A stretch of DNA of 50,626 nucleotides from Candidatus Aminicenantota bacterium (GTDB lineage Bacteria; Acidobacteriota; Aminicenantia; Aminicenantales; Aminicenantaceae): assembly GCA_020348385.1 (NCBI GenBank), contig CP070750.1:3844352-3894977 (forward strand). Direction: 5' to 3'. The notes beneath the pieces were generated by a model. The model made no database searches and was not told the DNA's origin. It saw only the letters and a list, made by a program, of their open reading frames with translations. Made by a program: the position numbers and the translations under genes. This document shows, piece after piece, positions 18,195 to 26,575 of the stretch. Every line of letters begins with the position of its first letter. Positions within the stretch are counted from its first letter, which is position 1.

Positions 18195-19127
18195 CTAAAT
18201 GTATTCGATCGTGGCCGGTGGCTTTGGGGTGATTTCGTAGGCAACTCTCACCACATTCGGCAGTTCAGCCGTTATCCTCCGCGAAATTGTCATCAACGTT
18301 TCCCAGGGAATAGGGGTCGGCTCAGCCGTCAGTGCGTCCCTGCTCTCCACGGAGCGGACGATGATAATATCTCCGAACAGCCTCTTTCCCTCATCGATTC
18401 CGGTGCCCTTATCGCTCAATAGAACGGCAAAGGCCTGGAAAGGCTTTAGCCCAATGATCTCTTCTTCCACAATCACTGTGGCTTTCCGGACCACCTCCAC
18501 CCTCTCTGGAGTCACTTCACCCACAACGCGTGTTGCCAAACCTGGGCCAGGAAAGGGCATTCTCTGGTGAATGGCCTCAGGAAGGCCCAGCTCCTTGGCC
18601 ACTTCTCTCACTTGATGTTTAAATAAATCCCTCAGGGGTTCGACAAGTTTGTATCCATATTGGTCTTCAGCAGAAATCCCGATTTGATCGAGTATGTTGT
18701 GCTGTGTTTTAACGCCGCCCTTTGTCTCGATTATGTCGGCTGCGATCGTTCCTTGAATCAAGAACCGCGCTCCGCTATCTAATACAGCCTTTTTGAATAC
18801 TGTATAAAAAGCATTCCGAAATGCTTTCCTTTTCTCCTCAGGATCGATCTTTCCTTTGAGAGCCATGAAAAACTCATCCTGGGCATCGATGATCTCAACT
18901 GTTATTCCTAAATCTGCAAAGACTTTTTGTACCTCTTGGGGCTCACTCTTTCTCATCAAACCATCGTCGATAAATATCACTTTCATGTTGTCCTTGATGG
19001 CCCAGTGAGCCAGGACTGTGCATGCGGAGCTGTCAACACCCCCGGACAAAGCCGAGATAGCCATCTCAGGTCCAACGATTGTTTTAATCTCTTCTACTCT
19101 CTGATCGATGAATTCTTTTACATCCAA
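18195..19127 (-). CDS. guaA: GMP synthase ATP-pyrophosphatase subunit (stand-alone)
   Basis: 310 aa. Converts XMP to GMP using ATP and ammonia. The N-type PP-loop SGGVDSS is at residues 28-34; QGTIAADIIETKGG, PFPGPGLATRVVGE and the C-terminal dimerisation domain ending TPKPPATIEYI are all present. The class I glutamine amidotransferase domain that forms the N-terminal 200 residues of most bacterial GuaA is absent, so this is the two-subunit (archaeal-style) form and needs a separate glutaminase encoded elsewhere. Start ATG 19127. A possible promoter lies at 19155-19184. Confidence 0.93.
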   Translation of the reverse strand: MDVKEFIDQRVEEIKTIVGPEMAISALSGGVDSSACTVLAHWAIKDNMKVIFIDDGLMRKSEPQEVQKVFADLGITVEIIDAQDEFFMALKGKIDPEEKRKAFRNAFYTVFKKAVLDSGARFLIQGTIAADIIETKGGVKTQHNILDQIGISAEDQYGYKLVEPLRDLFKHQVREVAKELGLPEAIHQRMPFPGPGLATRVVGEVTPERVEVVRKATVIVEEEIIGLKPFQAFAVLLSDKGTGIDEGKRLFGDIIIVRSVESRDALTAEPTPIPWETLMTISRRITAELPNVVRVAYEITPKPPATIEYI

Positions 19128-19154
19128 TTTTTTTCTCCATTAAAAATTTGTTAA

Positions 19155-19184
19155 ATCATACACCATATCCAGAAAAAGGGGCAA
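19155..19184 (-). promoter_or_regulatory. Possible guaA promoter
   Basis: Minus strand TTGCCC (19184-19179), 18 nt, TATGAT (19160-19155), ending 28 nt before the guaA start. The -35 box is weak. Just upstream on the same strand is a 7-bp hairpin GTCACCT-CTAA-AGGTGAC, with a T-run starting several nt after it, which could end transcripts coming from the candidate small RNA region. Confidence 0.35.
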
Positions 19185-19317
19185 TAAAAAAATCCAAATA
19201 CGTCACCTTTAGAGGTGACTAGGGAGAAACAAAAATCATCCCCCCAACTACCCCGAAAGGCGATTGACCCATCTGAGAGGCTGTGACATCATTTCCGTGG
19301 AAAGAATGAAAAGAAAT

Positions 19318-19499
19318 ATAGAAAAAAAAAGAGAGGAGGGCCACATCCAAGGCGTAGTGAAAGCTACAAAGGGAGTAGGAAGTACGGGGATTCCTCTCTC
19401 GGCCCTCCTCCCCTAATAGTCTTTATGCAAAAAACTCCTTAATCCAATCTGCAGGGCATCCCTAAAAAATGCTTTAACCACAATATATTGTTGTACTCT
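19318..19499 (-). ncRNA. Candidate structured small RNA with intrinsic terminator
   Basis: On the minus strand a promoter (see 19506-19534) would start a transcript of about 180 nt. It ends in a perfect 10-bp stem GAGGAGGGCC/GGCCCTCCTC (19410-19401 with 19342-19333), followed after two bases by nine U (19330-19322). The 58-nt loop holds two further hairpins, AGGAA-N9-TTCCT and GTAG-N6-CTAC, so the 3' part folds as a three-way junction. No convincing ORF lies inside. I could not match it to SRP, 6S, tmRNA or a known riboswitch class. It lies between divergent guaA and inositol-phosphate synthase genes. Confidence 0.5.
19322..19410 (-). terminator. Strong intrinsic terminator (long-loop stem + U9)
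   Basis: The minus-strand 10-bp GC-rich perfect stem (arms 19410-19401 and 19342-19333) is followed by T9 at 19330-19322. It has no T-run in the plus direction, so it acts only on minus-strand transcripts. Confidence 0.6.
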
Positions 19500-19505
19500 G
19501 TAAAA

Positions 19506-19534
19506 AAAATACGATATATAGATTTGCTTGTCAA
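19506..19534 (-). promoter_or_regulatory. sigma70-type promoter of the candidate small RNA
   Basis: Minus strand consensus TTGACA (19534-19529), exactly 17 nt, TATTTT (19511-19506). The -35 is embedded in the small palindrome GCTTGTCAAGC (19526-19536). It points away from the inositol-phosphate synthase gene, towards the three-way-junction element. Confidence 0.6.
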
Positions 19535-19636
19535 GCATTTATTTTAAAAAAAACCGCATAAAATATTGTCGCTTGCTATTGGATGTTGGAAAAAAGCGAA
19601 AATTGCTATAGAATCACATATGCAAAAATCAACGTT

Positions 19637-20986
19637 ATGTCTCACAGCAACAAAAAAATAGGAGATATGAGAGTGAGCGGTACGATCACCGTAAAAAAAC
19701 CGAAAGGAAAGCTCGGTATCCTTATGCCTGGCTTGGGAGCCGTGGCGACAACATTTATTGCTGGTGTGATGGCCATAAAAAAAGGAATTGCACGCCCCTT
19801 CGGTTCATTGACACAAATGGGAACTGTCCGGCTCGGGAAAAGAACGGATAAAAGGATTCCTCTGATAAAAGATTTTGTGGAATTGCCCGACCTGAACAAC
19901 CTGGTATTCGGCGGCTGGGATATCTTTGAGGACAATGTGTATAAATCGGCCCTGAATGCTGGGGTGTTGAATAAGGATATATTGGACAAGGTCAAAAAAG
20001 ATATAGACCCCATCGTTCCTATGAAAGCGGTATTCGATCGGAATTATGTTAAAAAATTGCAAGGGGATCATGTCAAAAAAGCAGATACCAAATATGACTA
20101 TGCGCAATTGCTTATCGAGGACATCCAAAAATTCAAGACAGAAAATAATTGCGATCGGATCGCGATGATATGGTGTGCAAGTACTGAAGTATTCATGAAA
20201 CCTGATCCTGTGCATGAAACGATCGAATCCTTCGAGAAGGCCATGAAAGAAAATCATCCTGCCATCGCACCCAGCATGATCTATGCCTATGCCTCGATCA
20301 TAGCAGGTGTGCCTTTTGCCAACGGCGCGCCGAATCTAACCGTGGATATTCCTGCCATGATCGAGTTAGCACGGGAAAAAGGGGTGCCTATCGCCGGAAA
20401 AGATTTCAAGACCGGTCAGACATTGATGAAAACCATCCTGGCCCCTGGACTTAAGGCTCGGTTGATCGGCTTAAACGGTTGGTTCTCGACAAACATCCTC
20501 GGGAACCGCGATGGTGAAGTCCTGGATGATCCGGAGTCTTTCAAAACCAAAGAAGAAAGCAAGCTGGGAGTTCTGGAATACATTCTTCAGCCTGAAGTCT
20601 ATCCTGATCTTTATCAGAATTTGTATCATAAAGTCCGGATCAACTACTATCCTCCGCGGGGAGACAACAAAGAAGGCTGGGATAATATCGATATTTTTGG
20701 GTGGTTGGGATACCCGATGCAGATCAAGATCGATTTTCTCTGCAGGGATAGCATATTGGCCGCGCCAATTGTCCTGGATCTGGCATTGTTTCTGGATTTG
20801 GCCCAACGGTGTGGGATGAAGGGAATCCAAGAGTGGCTTTCTTTTTATTTCAAAAGCCCGATATGTGCCCCAGAACTCTATCCCGAACACGATTTGTTCA
20901 TCCAACTGATGAAGCTGAAAAACACGCTGCGCTTTATCAAAGGGGAAGACCTGATCACCCACCTGGGTCTGGAGTATTACGATTAA
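19637..20986 (+). CDS. ino1: Myo-inositol-1-phosphate synthase
   Basis: About 449 aa from ATG 19637; ATG 19667 and GTG 19673 (best spaced behind AGGAG) are alternative starts, and the frame is open further upstream to 19583. NAD-dependent conversion of glucose 6-phosphate to inositol 1-phosphate. The Rossmann motif is LGILMPGLGAVATTFIAGV. Family blocks visible: GSLTQMGTVRLGKRTDKR, IWCASTEVF, FANGAPNLTVDIPA, GKDFKTGQTLMKT, then NGWFSTNILGNRDGEVLDDP. It supplies inositol for inositol phospholipids or solutes. It stands alone on the plus strand; an AUR1-like enzyme that could use an inositol lipid lies 16 kb away. Confidence 0.93.
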   Translation: MSHSNKKIGDMRVSGTITVKKPKGKLGILMPGLGAVATTFIAGVMAIKKGIARPFGSLTQMGTVRLGKRTDKRIPLIKDFVELPDLNNLVFGGWDIFEDNVYKSALNAGVLNKDILDKVKKDIDPIVPMKAVFDRNYVKKLQGDHVKKADTKYDYAQLLIEDIQKFKTENNCDRIAMIWCASTEVFMKPDPVHETIESFEKAMKENHPAIAPSMIYAYASIIAGVPFANGAPNLTVDIPAMIELAREKGVPIAGKDFKTGQTLMKTILAPGLKARLIGLNGWFSTNILGNRDGEVLDDPESFKTKEESKLGVLEYILQPEVYPDLYQNLYHKVRINYYPPRGDNKEGWDNIDIFGWLGYPMQIKIDFLCRDSILAAPIVLDLALFLDLAQRCGMKGIQEWLSFYFKSPICAPELYPEHDLFIQLMKLKNTLRFIKGEDLITHLGLEYYD

Positions 20987-21108
20987 CGAAACACCGGTCG
21001 AAAACTAATATCTTAATTTCTTGATCCCTTAATTCCTTATTTTAGAATCATTTGCGTAACTAAATACAGTGTCTCCAATTTATTCCCCCAATTTGTTTTA
21101 AAAAAAAC

Positions 21109-21156
21109 TTGACAAGGCGATAAAAAACTTTTATATTTTACTTTGTAAAACAAAGT
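21109..21156 (+). promoter_or_regulatory. Strong promoter with operator dyad
   Basis: TTGACA (21109-21114), 17 nt, TATATT (21132-21137), followed by the perfect dyad ACTTTGT-AAA-ACAAAGT (21140-21156) over the expected start point. A further copy of TACTTTG follows. The encoded winged-helix regulator at 21780 is the natural candidate to bind it. Confidence 0.6.
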
Positions 21157-21198
21157 ACTTTGAATTAATGTGATTCAAAGAAAAAAAATGAGGACAAA

Positions 21199-21795
21199 AT
21201 GAACGAAGAAAAAAGACAAGAGGCACTGGAAAACATCGAGCTCATCAAAGAATTGGTCATCCAGACTAAAAAGCATGTTGGAAATTATGGCGGAAGATGG
21301 ATATGCTTTATCTGGGGGATTTTTTGCCTTATCGGTGTGGCCGGACAGAGGCTATTCATCCCGGAAGGGGCGTTGATAGGCGCCTGGTGGATGATTCTGG
21401 CTGTCATTGCCGGATTGGCAACATATCTGACTACCAAAAAACATCTTAAATCTCAACCGGAAAGGACCCAGCGCAACTATATCAGATATCTCCTCCAATT
21501 CTGGATTCCGCTTATCCTCTTAGGCTATACACTGGCAATTTTTGTCGCCCTGCTCCCTTCCCTTTCCAATCACTATATTTCCCCTGTGATTCTGCTAGTC
21601 GTTTCCACAGGATATCTTATGATCGGATTCATGTTTTACAAAGGAATTCTTTACATGGGAATAATCGGTTATATCACGTCAATCATCAGCGCTATTTACT
21701 TTCTCGAATACAGCGATATCATTCTGGGGGCCCTGTTCGGAGTGGGCTTGATTATCACAGGAATAGTTATCAACGAACAATGGAAGACCACATAA
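21199..21795 (+). CDS. Multi-spanning membrane protein of unknown function
   Basis: 198 aa. A short charged N-terminus (about 1-30) is followed by roughly six hydrophobic helices from about residue 33. No catalytic motif seen. Start ATG 21199, preceded by GAGGACAAA. The last 16 nt overlap the regulator gene, so the two are translationally coupled. Membrane protein/winged-helix pairs of this layout are common in Acidobacteriota-like and Bacteroidota genomes; function is unknown, but the protein may sense or modulate the regulator. Confidence 0.7.
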   Translation: MNEEKRQEALENIELIKELVIQTKKHVGNYGGRWICFIWGIFCLIGVAGQRLFIPEGALIGAWWMILAVIAGLATYLTTKKHLKSQPERTQRNYIRYLLQFWIPLILLGYTLAIFVALLPSLSNHYISPVILLVVSTGYLMIGFMFYKGILYMGIIGYITSIISAIYFLEYSDIILGALFGVGLIITGIVINEQWKTT

Positions 21796-22082
21796 CCATC
21801 AAACTCAACAAGGCTATTCATCAGAAAGCCCGGCTGGGGATCATGTCCATCCTGATGGCTTCCCAAGGGGCCGAGTTCAATTATTTGAAGGATAGGCTCA
21901 AACTGACGGATGGAAATCTCAGTTCCCACCTGAGTCTTTTGGAAAAGGAAAAATATATCAAAATCAAGAAAAAATTCGTCAAAAAAATGCCCAAGACTTT
22001 GTGTCAGATGACTGAAAAAGGCCGCCAGGCCTTTGAAGAATATCTGGAAAACCTGGAAAAAATCATCCGCAGCACGTCCTAA
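21780..22082 (+). CDS. Winged-helix transcriptional regulator (HTH_34/MarR-like)
   Basis: 100 aa. LGIMSILMASQGAEFNYLKD, LTDGNLSSHLSLLEKEKYIK (recognition helix) and a basic wing IKKKFVKKMPKTLCQMTEKG match the small winged-helix family used as autoregulators. It overlaps the upstream membrane-protein gene by 16 nt and is followed after 16 nt by the amidohydrolase, so all three look like one operon driven from 21109-21137. It probably represses through the dyad at 21140-21156. Confidence 0.85.
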   Translation: MEDHITIKLNKAIHQKARLGIMSILMASQGAEFNYLKDRLKLTDGNLSSHLSLLEKEKYIKIKKKFVKKMPKTLCQMTEKGRQAFEEYLENLEKIIRSTS

Positions 22083-22098
22083 AAACGGGGAGGATAAA

Positions 22099-24201
22099 AT
22101 GAGAAAATTTTTATGCTGTTTAATATTTTTTTCCCTTTCCCTGCTTCCTTTGAAAGCAGCTGAAATCAACACAGATCTCATCTATCTAACAGGAGGCAAT
22201 CTCCTGGATGTTTCAGAGGGGAAAACCATCCCAAACGCTCTCGTTATCATCGAGAAAAACACGATCACCTACGCCGGGCCGGCAAAGACATTCGAAAAGT
22301 CGCCAGAGATAACCATGATCGATTGTTCGGGGAAAACCATACTCCCCGGCCTGTTCGATGCCCACATCCACCTGGGGGGGGCATCCACCCTTGGGTACAT
22401 CCTCATCGATGAGGGAAGAAAACTCAGTGCCTTCTTGTACTCGGGCGTCACTTCTGTTTTCGATCTCGGAGCCCCACCAGACTGGATTTTCTCCATTCAG
22501 AAGGCAGAAAAAAGCAAAACTCATCTATCGCCACGGGTTTTTTCCGTGGGTCCTGTATTCACCTCTCCCAGCGGCCATGGGACCGAATATGGCGTTCCGA
22601 TGTCCATGACGCCGACAACAGAAAAAGAAGCTCGCGAAGCTGTACAAAAATTGATAAAAGAGAATCCAGACCACATAAAGATTATCTATGAAAAAGGATC
22701 CAAGCATTTTACTTCCTTGAGCTACGAACTGATGGAGACCATCATCGATGAGGCACGCAAGAACAACTTCCCTGTCGTCACTCACATCATTACGCTCGAG
22801 CATGCCAAAGATGCCCTCGAAGCCGGGACAGATGGCTTCGCCCACATGGTAACCGACCAGGAAGTCCCCCAGAACTTCCTGGCTGAAATGAAACGAAAGA
22901 ATGTGTATTGTATTCCTACCTTAGCCGTTTTTGAGTCTTTCTCGGGAAAAATGGTGGGAATAAAAGAAAGCCTGGAAGGCCCCCTCACAAAACAGGGCAT
23001 AAGCCGAGAAATAATCGCAGACCTAGTCCAAAAAACGCAGACGCCTGGAATTGAGGACCACTTGAATGCTTGGAGCAAGACTCTCCATTTTGCCAAGATA
23101 AACGCGAAAAAGATGTCCGATTTGGGAATAAAATTGGCCGTCGGGACAGATGCAGGGAATCCAGCCGTGTTCTTCGGGCATTCGGTGCATCGCGAAATGG
23201 AACTCATGGTGGAAGCGGGTATTTCTCCGGCAAAGGTCATCCAGGCAGCCACAATCAATGCTGCAGAAATCTTGGGACAAGGCGAAAAACTGGGGACTAT
23301 TTCCGCTGGAAAATTGGCCGATATTCTTGTCGTCGAGGGTAATCCTCTTGATAAAATCCAAAACACACAAAATATCGTTATGGTCATCAAGAATGGAAAA
23401 ATACTGGACAGGGAAGAGTTGGCTCTTAAGATCAATCCTCCTGAAGATGCTCTGGCCCAACCAGAAAATAAGACGGAAACATCGCCCACTCTTGAGATGA
23501 ACTCAACCGTAAAGACGCAGATCATCGAAGCAAAATCCCTCCTAAAAAAAGGAGTGAATACATGGGATCCTGAACTGATGAAAAAAGCAAGAAATCGACT
23601 GCTCGGGCTTATGGCCGGGGAAAAAACCGGAGGTTTTTATTCCGTGTATTACATCGCTCTCTGTGACTACCGCTTGGCCACCTATTATCTTACCCAGGGC
23701 CAGCTGGATAGGGCAGAACCCTACATCAAAGAAGGGCAGGATTATCTGAAAAAAGCCATGGAGCTCGAGCCCGATATTGGAGAGCTGGATGCCTTTTATG
23801 CCTATATGCTGGGTTTTGAGATCGCCCTCAATCCCGAAAAAGCCATGTCATTGGGCTTTGAGACCTATAAATATTTTGGCAAAGCCTTCGAAAAAAGCCC
23901 AGAAAATCCCAGGGTTCACTACCTCAAAGGCGCGTCGGATCTTTATACACCGGAGCAGTACGGAGGGGGAGCGGATGCGGCCATTAAAACATTGACAAAA
24001 AGTATCGATCTGTTCGAAAAAGAAAACGTCGAAGATCCTGTGAAGCCCTCTTGGGGAAAAGATGAGGCTTACACATTCCTGGGCATGGCTTACAACCAAA
24101 AGGGAGATAAAAGCAAAGCCGCAGAATATTTTACAAAGGCTTTGGAAGTCAATCCTGAGTTTGGTATGGCAAAGGACGAACTGGAAAAAATAAAAAAATA
24201 A
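22099..24201 (+). CDS. Secreted amidohydrolase fused to C-terminal TPR-like domain
   Basis: 700 aa from ATG 22099 behind GGGGAGGA. Signal peptide about 1-19 (LLPLKAAE). Residues about 30-455 are an imidazolonepropionase/prolidase-type amidohydrolase: metal motif LPGLFDAHIHLGGA (HxH), VVTHIITLEHA, then AVGTDAGNPAVFFGHS with the catalytic Asp, and the closing beta-sandwich GKLADILVVEGNPLDKI. Residues about 490-700 are helical with TPR-like repeats (FLGMAYNQKGDKSKAAEYFT at the end). The fusion suggests an exported peptidase or amidase acting within a complex. It is the last gene of the 21199 operon. Confidence 0.85.
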   Translation: MRKFLCCLIFFSLSLLPLKAAEINTDLIYLTGGNLLDVSEGKTIPNALVIIEKNTITYAGPAKTFEKSPEITMIDCSGKTILPGLFDAHIHLGGASTLGYILIDEGRKLSAFLYSGVTSVFDLGAPPDWIFSIQKAEKSKTHLSPRVFSVGPVFTSPSGHGTEYGVPMSMTPTTEKEAREAVQKLIKENPDHIKIIYEKGSKHFTSLSYELMETIIDEARKNNFPVVTHIITLEHAKDALEAGTDGFAHMVTDQEVPQNFLAEMKRKNVYCIPTLAVFESFSGKMVGIKESLEGPLTKQGISREIIADLVQKTQTPGIEDHLNAWSKTLHFAKINAKKMSDLGIKLAVGTDAGNPAVFFGHSVHREMELMVEAGISPAKVIQAATINAAEILGQGEKLGTISAGKLADILVVEGNPLDKIQNTQNIVMVIKNGKILDREELALKINPPEDALAQPENKTETSPTLEMNSTVKTQIIEAKSLLKKGVNTWDPELMKKARNRLLGLMAGEKTGGFYSVYYIALCDYRLATYYLTQGQLDRAEPYIKEGQDYLKKAMELEPDIGELDAFYAYMLGFEIALNPEKAMSLGFETYKYFGKAFEKSPENPRVHYLKGASDLYTPEQYGGGADAAIKTLTKSIDLFEKENVEDPVKPSWGKDEAYTFLGMAYNQKGDKSKAAEYFTKALEVNPEFGMAKDELEKIKK

Positions 24202-24242
24202 AAATAATCGTTGCTGTTATTACCCATATTTTGGTAAAAAGT

Positions 24243-26363
24243 ATGTTTATGTTAAAAAAATCTATTCTGTTTGCCCTCTTTATATTTCTCTTTTCTGTCC
24301 TTCTATTCTCCCAATCTCAGGCAGTTATTCAAGGAAAAGTCATAGATAAGGACACCAAAGACCCGCTTCCCGCTTACATAACTATCAAAGACACAGACTA
24401 CGGAAGCTCGGCAGATTATGACGGGACATTTCAATTGATCCTCGATTCAACCGAAATCCAAGAGCTGATAGTGCTCGAAGTGTTTCAGTTGGGGTACAAA
24501 AGACAAGAAGTGGAAGCCCGCCTAGGCAAAGATATCCTAATAGAGATGGAACTGGAACCTCTTCCCCCTCATGAAGTTGTGGTCACCGCGGACAGTCTGG
24601 TGGCAGAAGAAACGGTCCAAGCAACAGTGACTCTGAAAAAAATGGATGTGTATACGCTTCCGGGAACAGCGGCCGATCCGATTTACACCACTCAGGTCCT
24701 TCCCGGTGTCAATTCCCTGCCCGATTCTTCGAGCATGCTTATAAGGGGTGGCTCACCCGATGAAGTAGCCTATTATTTCGACGGGATCGAGATTGACAAT
24801 CCCTTTCTCACCGGTTCCCTCCACGAGGCTTATTTCAGCATATTCAACAATCAAGTCATCGATGGATTCCGAGTTTCCACCTCTGGTTTTTCCACCAAGT
24901 TCGGGGATGCCTTTTCCGGCGTCATGAACATCTCCGTAAAAGATTTCCTATCGCTGGGAGAAGGAGGTTTTGGGCTTTCGATCATGGGCTTGAACAGTTA
25001 TGTCGGTTTACCCATTAAAAAAGTGGGGAGTTTTGTGGCCAGCTACAACAGGGGACATTCAGGTTTGATGACAAAGATCAACAACAGAGGAGAGAGCGAA
25101 TTCGAGACCGAGCATATTTTTGCCAAATTGAATATTCGTGTGAATAAAAACACAAGCCTCAGAATATTGGGCTTGAGGGACAATTATGATTTCTCCCATG
25201 ACAGTGGATTCGAGAGTAGATCGCGAAACACTATCGCTGGTTTTTCCCTAACCTCGACTCTTTCACAAAACATGGTCTCCACCTTTACTCTATCGCGAGT
25301 GAGTCATCATGCTGCCTATGAAATTCCTGACACTTTCAAGGAAAATTTCAACGACGATGCGCTTCAATTCAGATGGGACACCTCTCTTGAACTGGAAAAA
25401 CACTACCTAGAATTCGGCGCAGATATCCAAAGGAGAAATCTCGATTTTTTCTTCACCTATGATGGACTCCACAAAGACCCTGAGGCGAAAGGAACACGCT
25501 ACGGTTTTTACTTTAGCGATAAATTCCGGGTCACCGACCAGGTATATTTCACGTTGGGGGCAAGGTTCAATGCCCTCTCTTTAAAAGGGATGAAGGTGAA
25601 CTTTGTTCCCAGATTCTCCCTCGCTTACTTCATTTCACCGAAGGATATTTTAAGATTCTCTGTGGGCTTGCACCACCAATACGGCGATTACTTCACGCTT
25701 CAACAGAACGATCTTCGGACAAAAAAAGCGGGCCATGTTTCCCTGACTTATGATAGGATCAGCGATGATCTTGATCTTCGTGTGACTTTGTACAACAAGG
25801 AATACTGGTCTCTGTTCTTGTACCAAGGAACCCAAATCAATAATACGGGATCAGGTTTCGCTCGGGGAGCAGAGCTGTATATCAAACGGAAACATCCAAA
25901 GTATGATGTGTTTTTTGTCTACAATTATTTGAGCTCGAAAAGAAGGGAGCATGAAGTTCAGATCCTTACGACATCCCCTTACGAAATCAGCCATTCTCTC
26001 ACCGGAATTTTCCAATACAAGTTTAAAACAGGAACCCTGGGTATCCGATTCTCCTATGCCACAGGGTTGCCTTACACCCCTCTGGCCGGACGAGAATGGG
26101 ACGAGATCAACAACGTCTTCATTCCGATCTGGGGGGAACCGTACAGCCAAAGATATCCCTCCTACCAAAGGCTAGATGTAAACGGCAGCAAAAACGTCAA
26201 CTTTCACAAAAGGCTTATCGTTTTCTATTTTGGGATCACGAACCTGTTCAACAGGAAAAACATCCTCCAGTACGAATACAGCAGCGATTATTCTATCCGG
26301 AGCAATACCTATTCCATTTTCGGCCGGACAATCTTTGTCGGCATCTACATTCCATTCTTTTAA
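24243..26363 (+). CDS. TonB-dependent outer-membrane receptor
   Basis: About 706 aa (ATG 24243; ATG 24249 also possible, no clear ribosome-binding site). Signal peptide to about residue 25. Then a carboxypeptidase-regulatory-like domain (AVIQGKVIDKDTKDPLPAYI), a plug domain (HEVVVTADS; YTTQVLPGVNSLPDSSSMLI; then RGGSPDEVAYYFDGIEIDNP) and a beta-barrel ending in aromatic residues (VGIYIPFF). It lies 41 nt after the amidohydrolase; import or export of a product handled by that enzyme is possible but unproven. At about 700 aa it is smaller than SusC-type receptors and has no SusD partner. Confidence 0.9.
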   Translation: MFMLKKSILFALFIFLFSVLLFSQSQAVIQGKVIDKDTKDPLPAYITIKDTDYGSSADYDGTFQLILDSTEIQELIVLEVFQLGYKRQEVEARLGKDILIEMELEPLPPHEVVVTADSLVAEETVQATVTLKKMDVYTLPGTAADPIYTTQVLPGVNSLPDSSSMLIRGGSPDEVAYYFDGIEIDNPFLTGSLHEAYFSIFNNQVIDGFRVSTSGFSTKFGDAFSGVMNISVKDFLSLGEGGFGLSIMGLNSYVGLPIKKVGSFVASYNRGHSGLMTKINNRGESEFETEHIFAKLNIRVNKNTSLRILGLRDNYDFSHDSGFESRSRNTIAGFSLTSTLSQNMVSTFTLSRVSHHAAYEIPDTFKENFNDDALQFRWDTSLELEKHYLEFGADIQRRNLDFFFTYDGLHKDPEAKGTRYGFYFSDKFRVTDQVYFTLGARFNALSLKGMKVNFVPRFSLAYFISPKDILRFSVGLHHQYGDYFTLQQNDLRTKKAGHVSLTYDRISDDLDLRVTLYNKEYWSLFLYQGTQINNTGSGFARGAELYIKRKHPKYDVFFVYNYLSSKRREHEVQILTTSPYEISHSLTGIFQYKFKTGTLGIRFSYATGLPYTPLAGREWDEINNVFIPIWGEPYSQRYPSYQRLDVNGSKNVNFHKRLIVFYFGITNLFNRKNILQYEYSSDYSIRSNTYSIFGRTIFVGIYIPFF

Positions 26364-26424
26364 TTAGGTGACGGGATACCTGAGTACCTAATTCATCAAA
26401 AATTCGGGGACAGGTACCGAATTA
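26362..26424. repeat. REP/BIME-like palindromic repeat, copy 1
   Basis: Two consecutive hairpins: AATTAGGT (26362-26369) with ACCTAATT (26386-26393), and AATTCGG (26401-26407) with CCGAATT (26417-26423). The blocks GGATACCT, ACCTAATTCA and CAGGTACCGAATTA recur in the same order at 35028-35096. The element sits just after the TonB receptor stop. The remainder of the gap to 26576 shows no gene. Confidence 0.7.
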
Positions 26425-26575
26425 TGTGGAAGAGAACCAATTAACAAACAGGGGGAATAAAACAAAAGGCACTCTATTTTAATGCCGAGGGCTGACTGTG
26501 GCCATGTCCTGCTGTATACTTATGCTTATATGGAATAAATTTTTAACTTAGTTGTGATTCCAAAGGAAGGCTAGC

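Noticed and set aside
19318..19415. Signal recognition particle (4.5S) RNA, 6S RNA or a known riboswitch at the three-way-junction element
   Set aside because: The SRP GGAAG tetraloop region is absent, the 5' and 3' ends do not pair as in 6S RNA, and no purine, TPP, SAM, yybP-ykoY or c-di-GMP core could be aligned.
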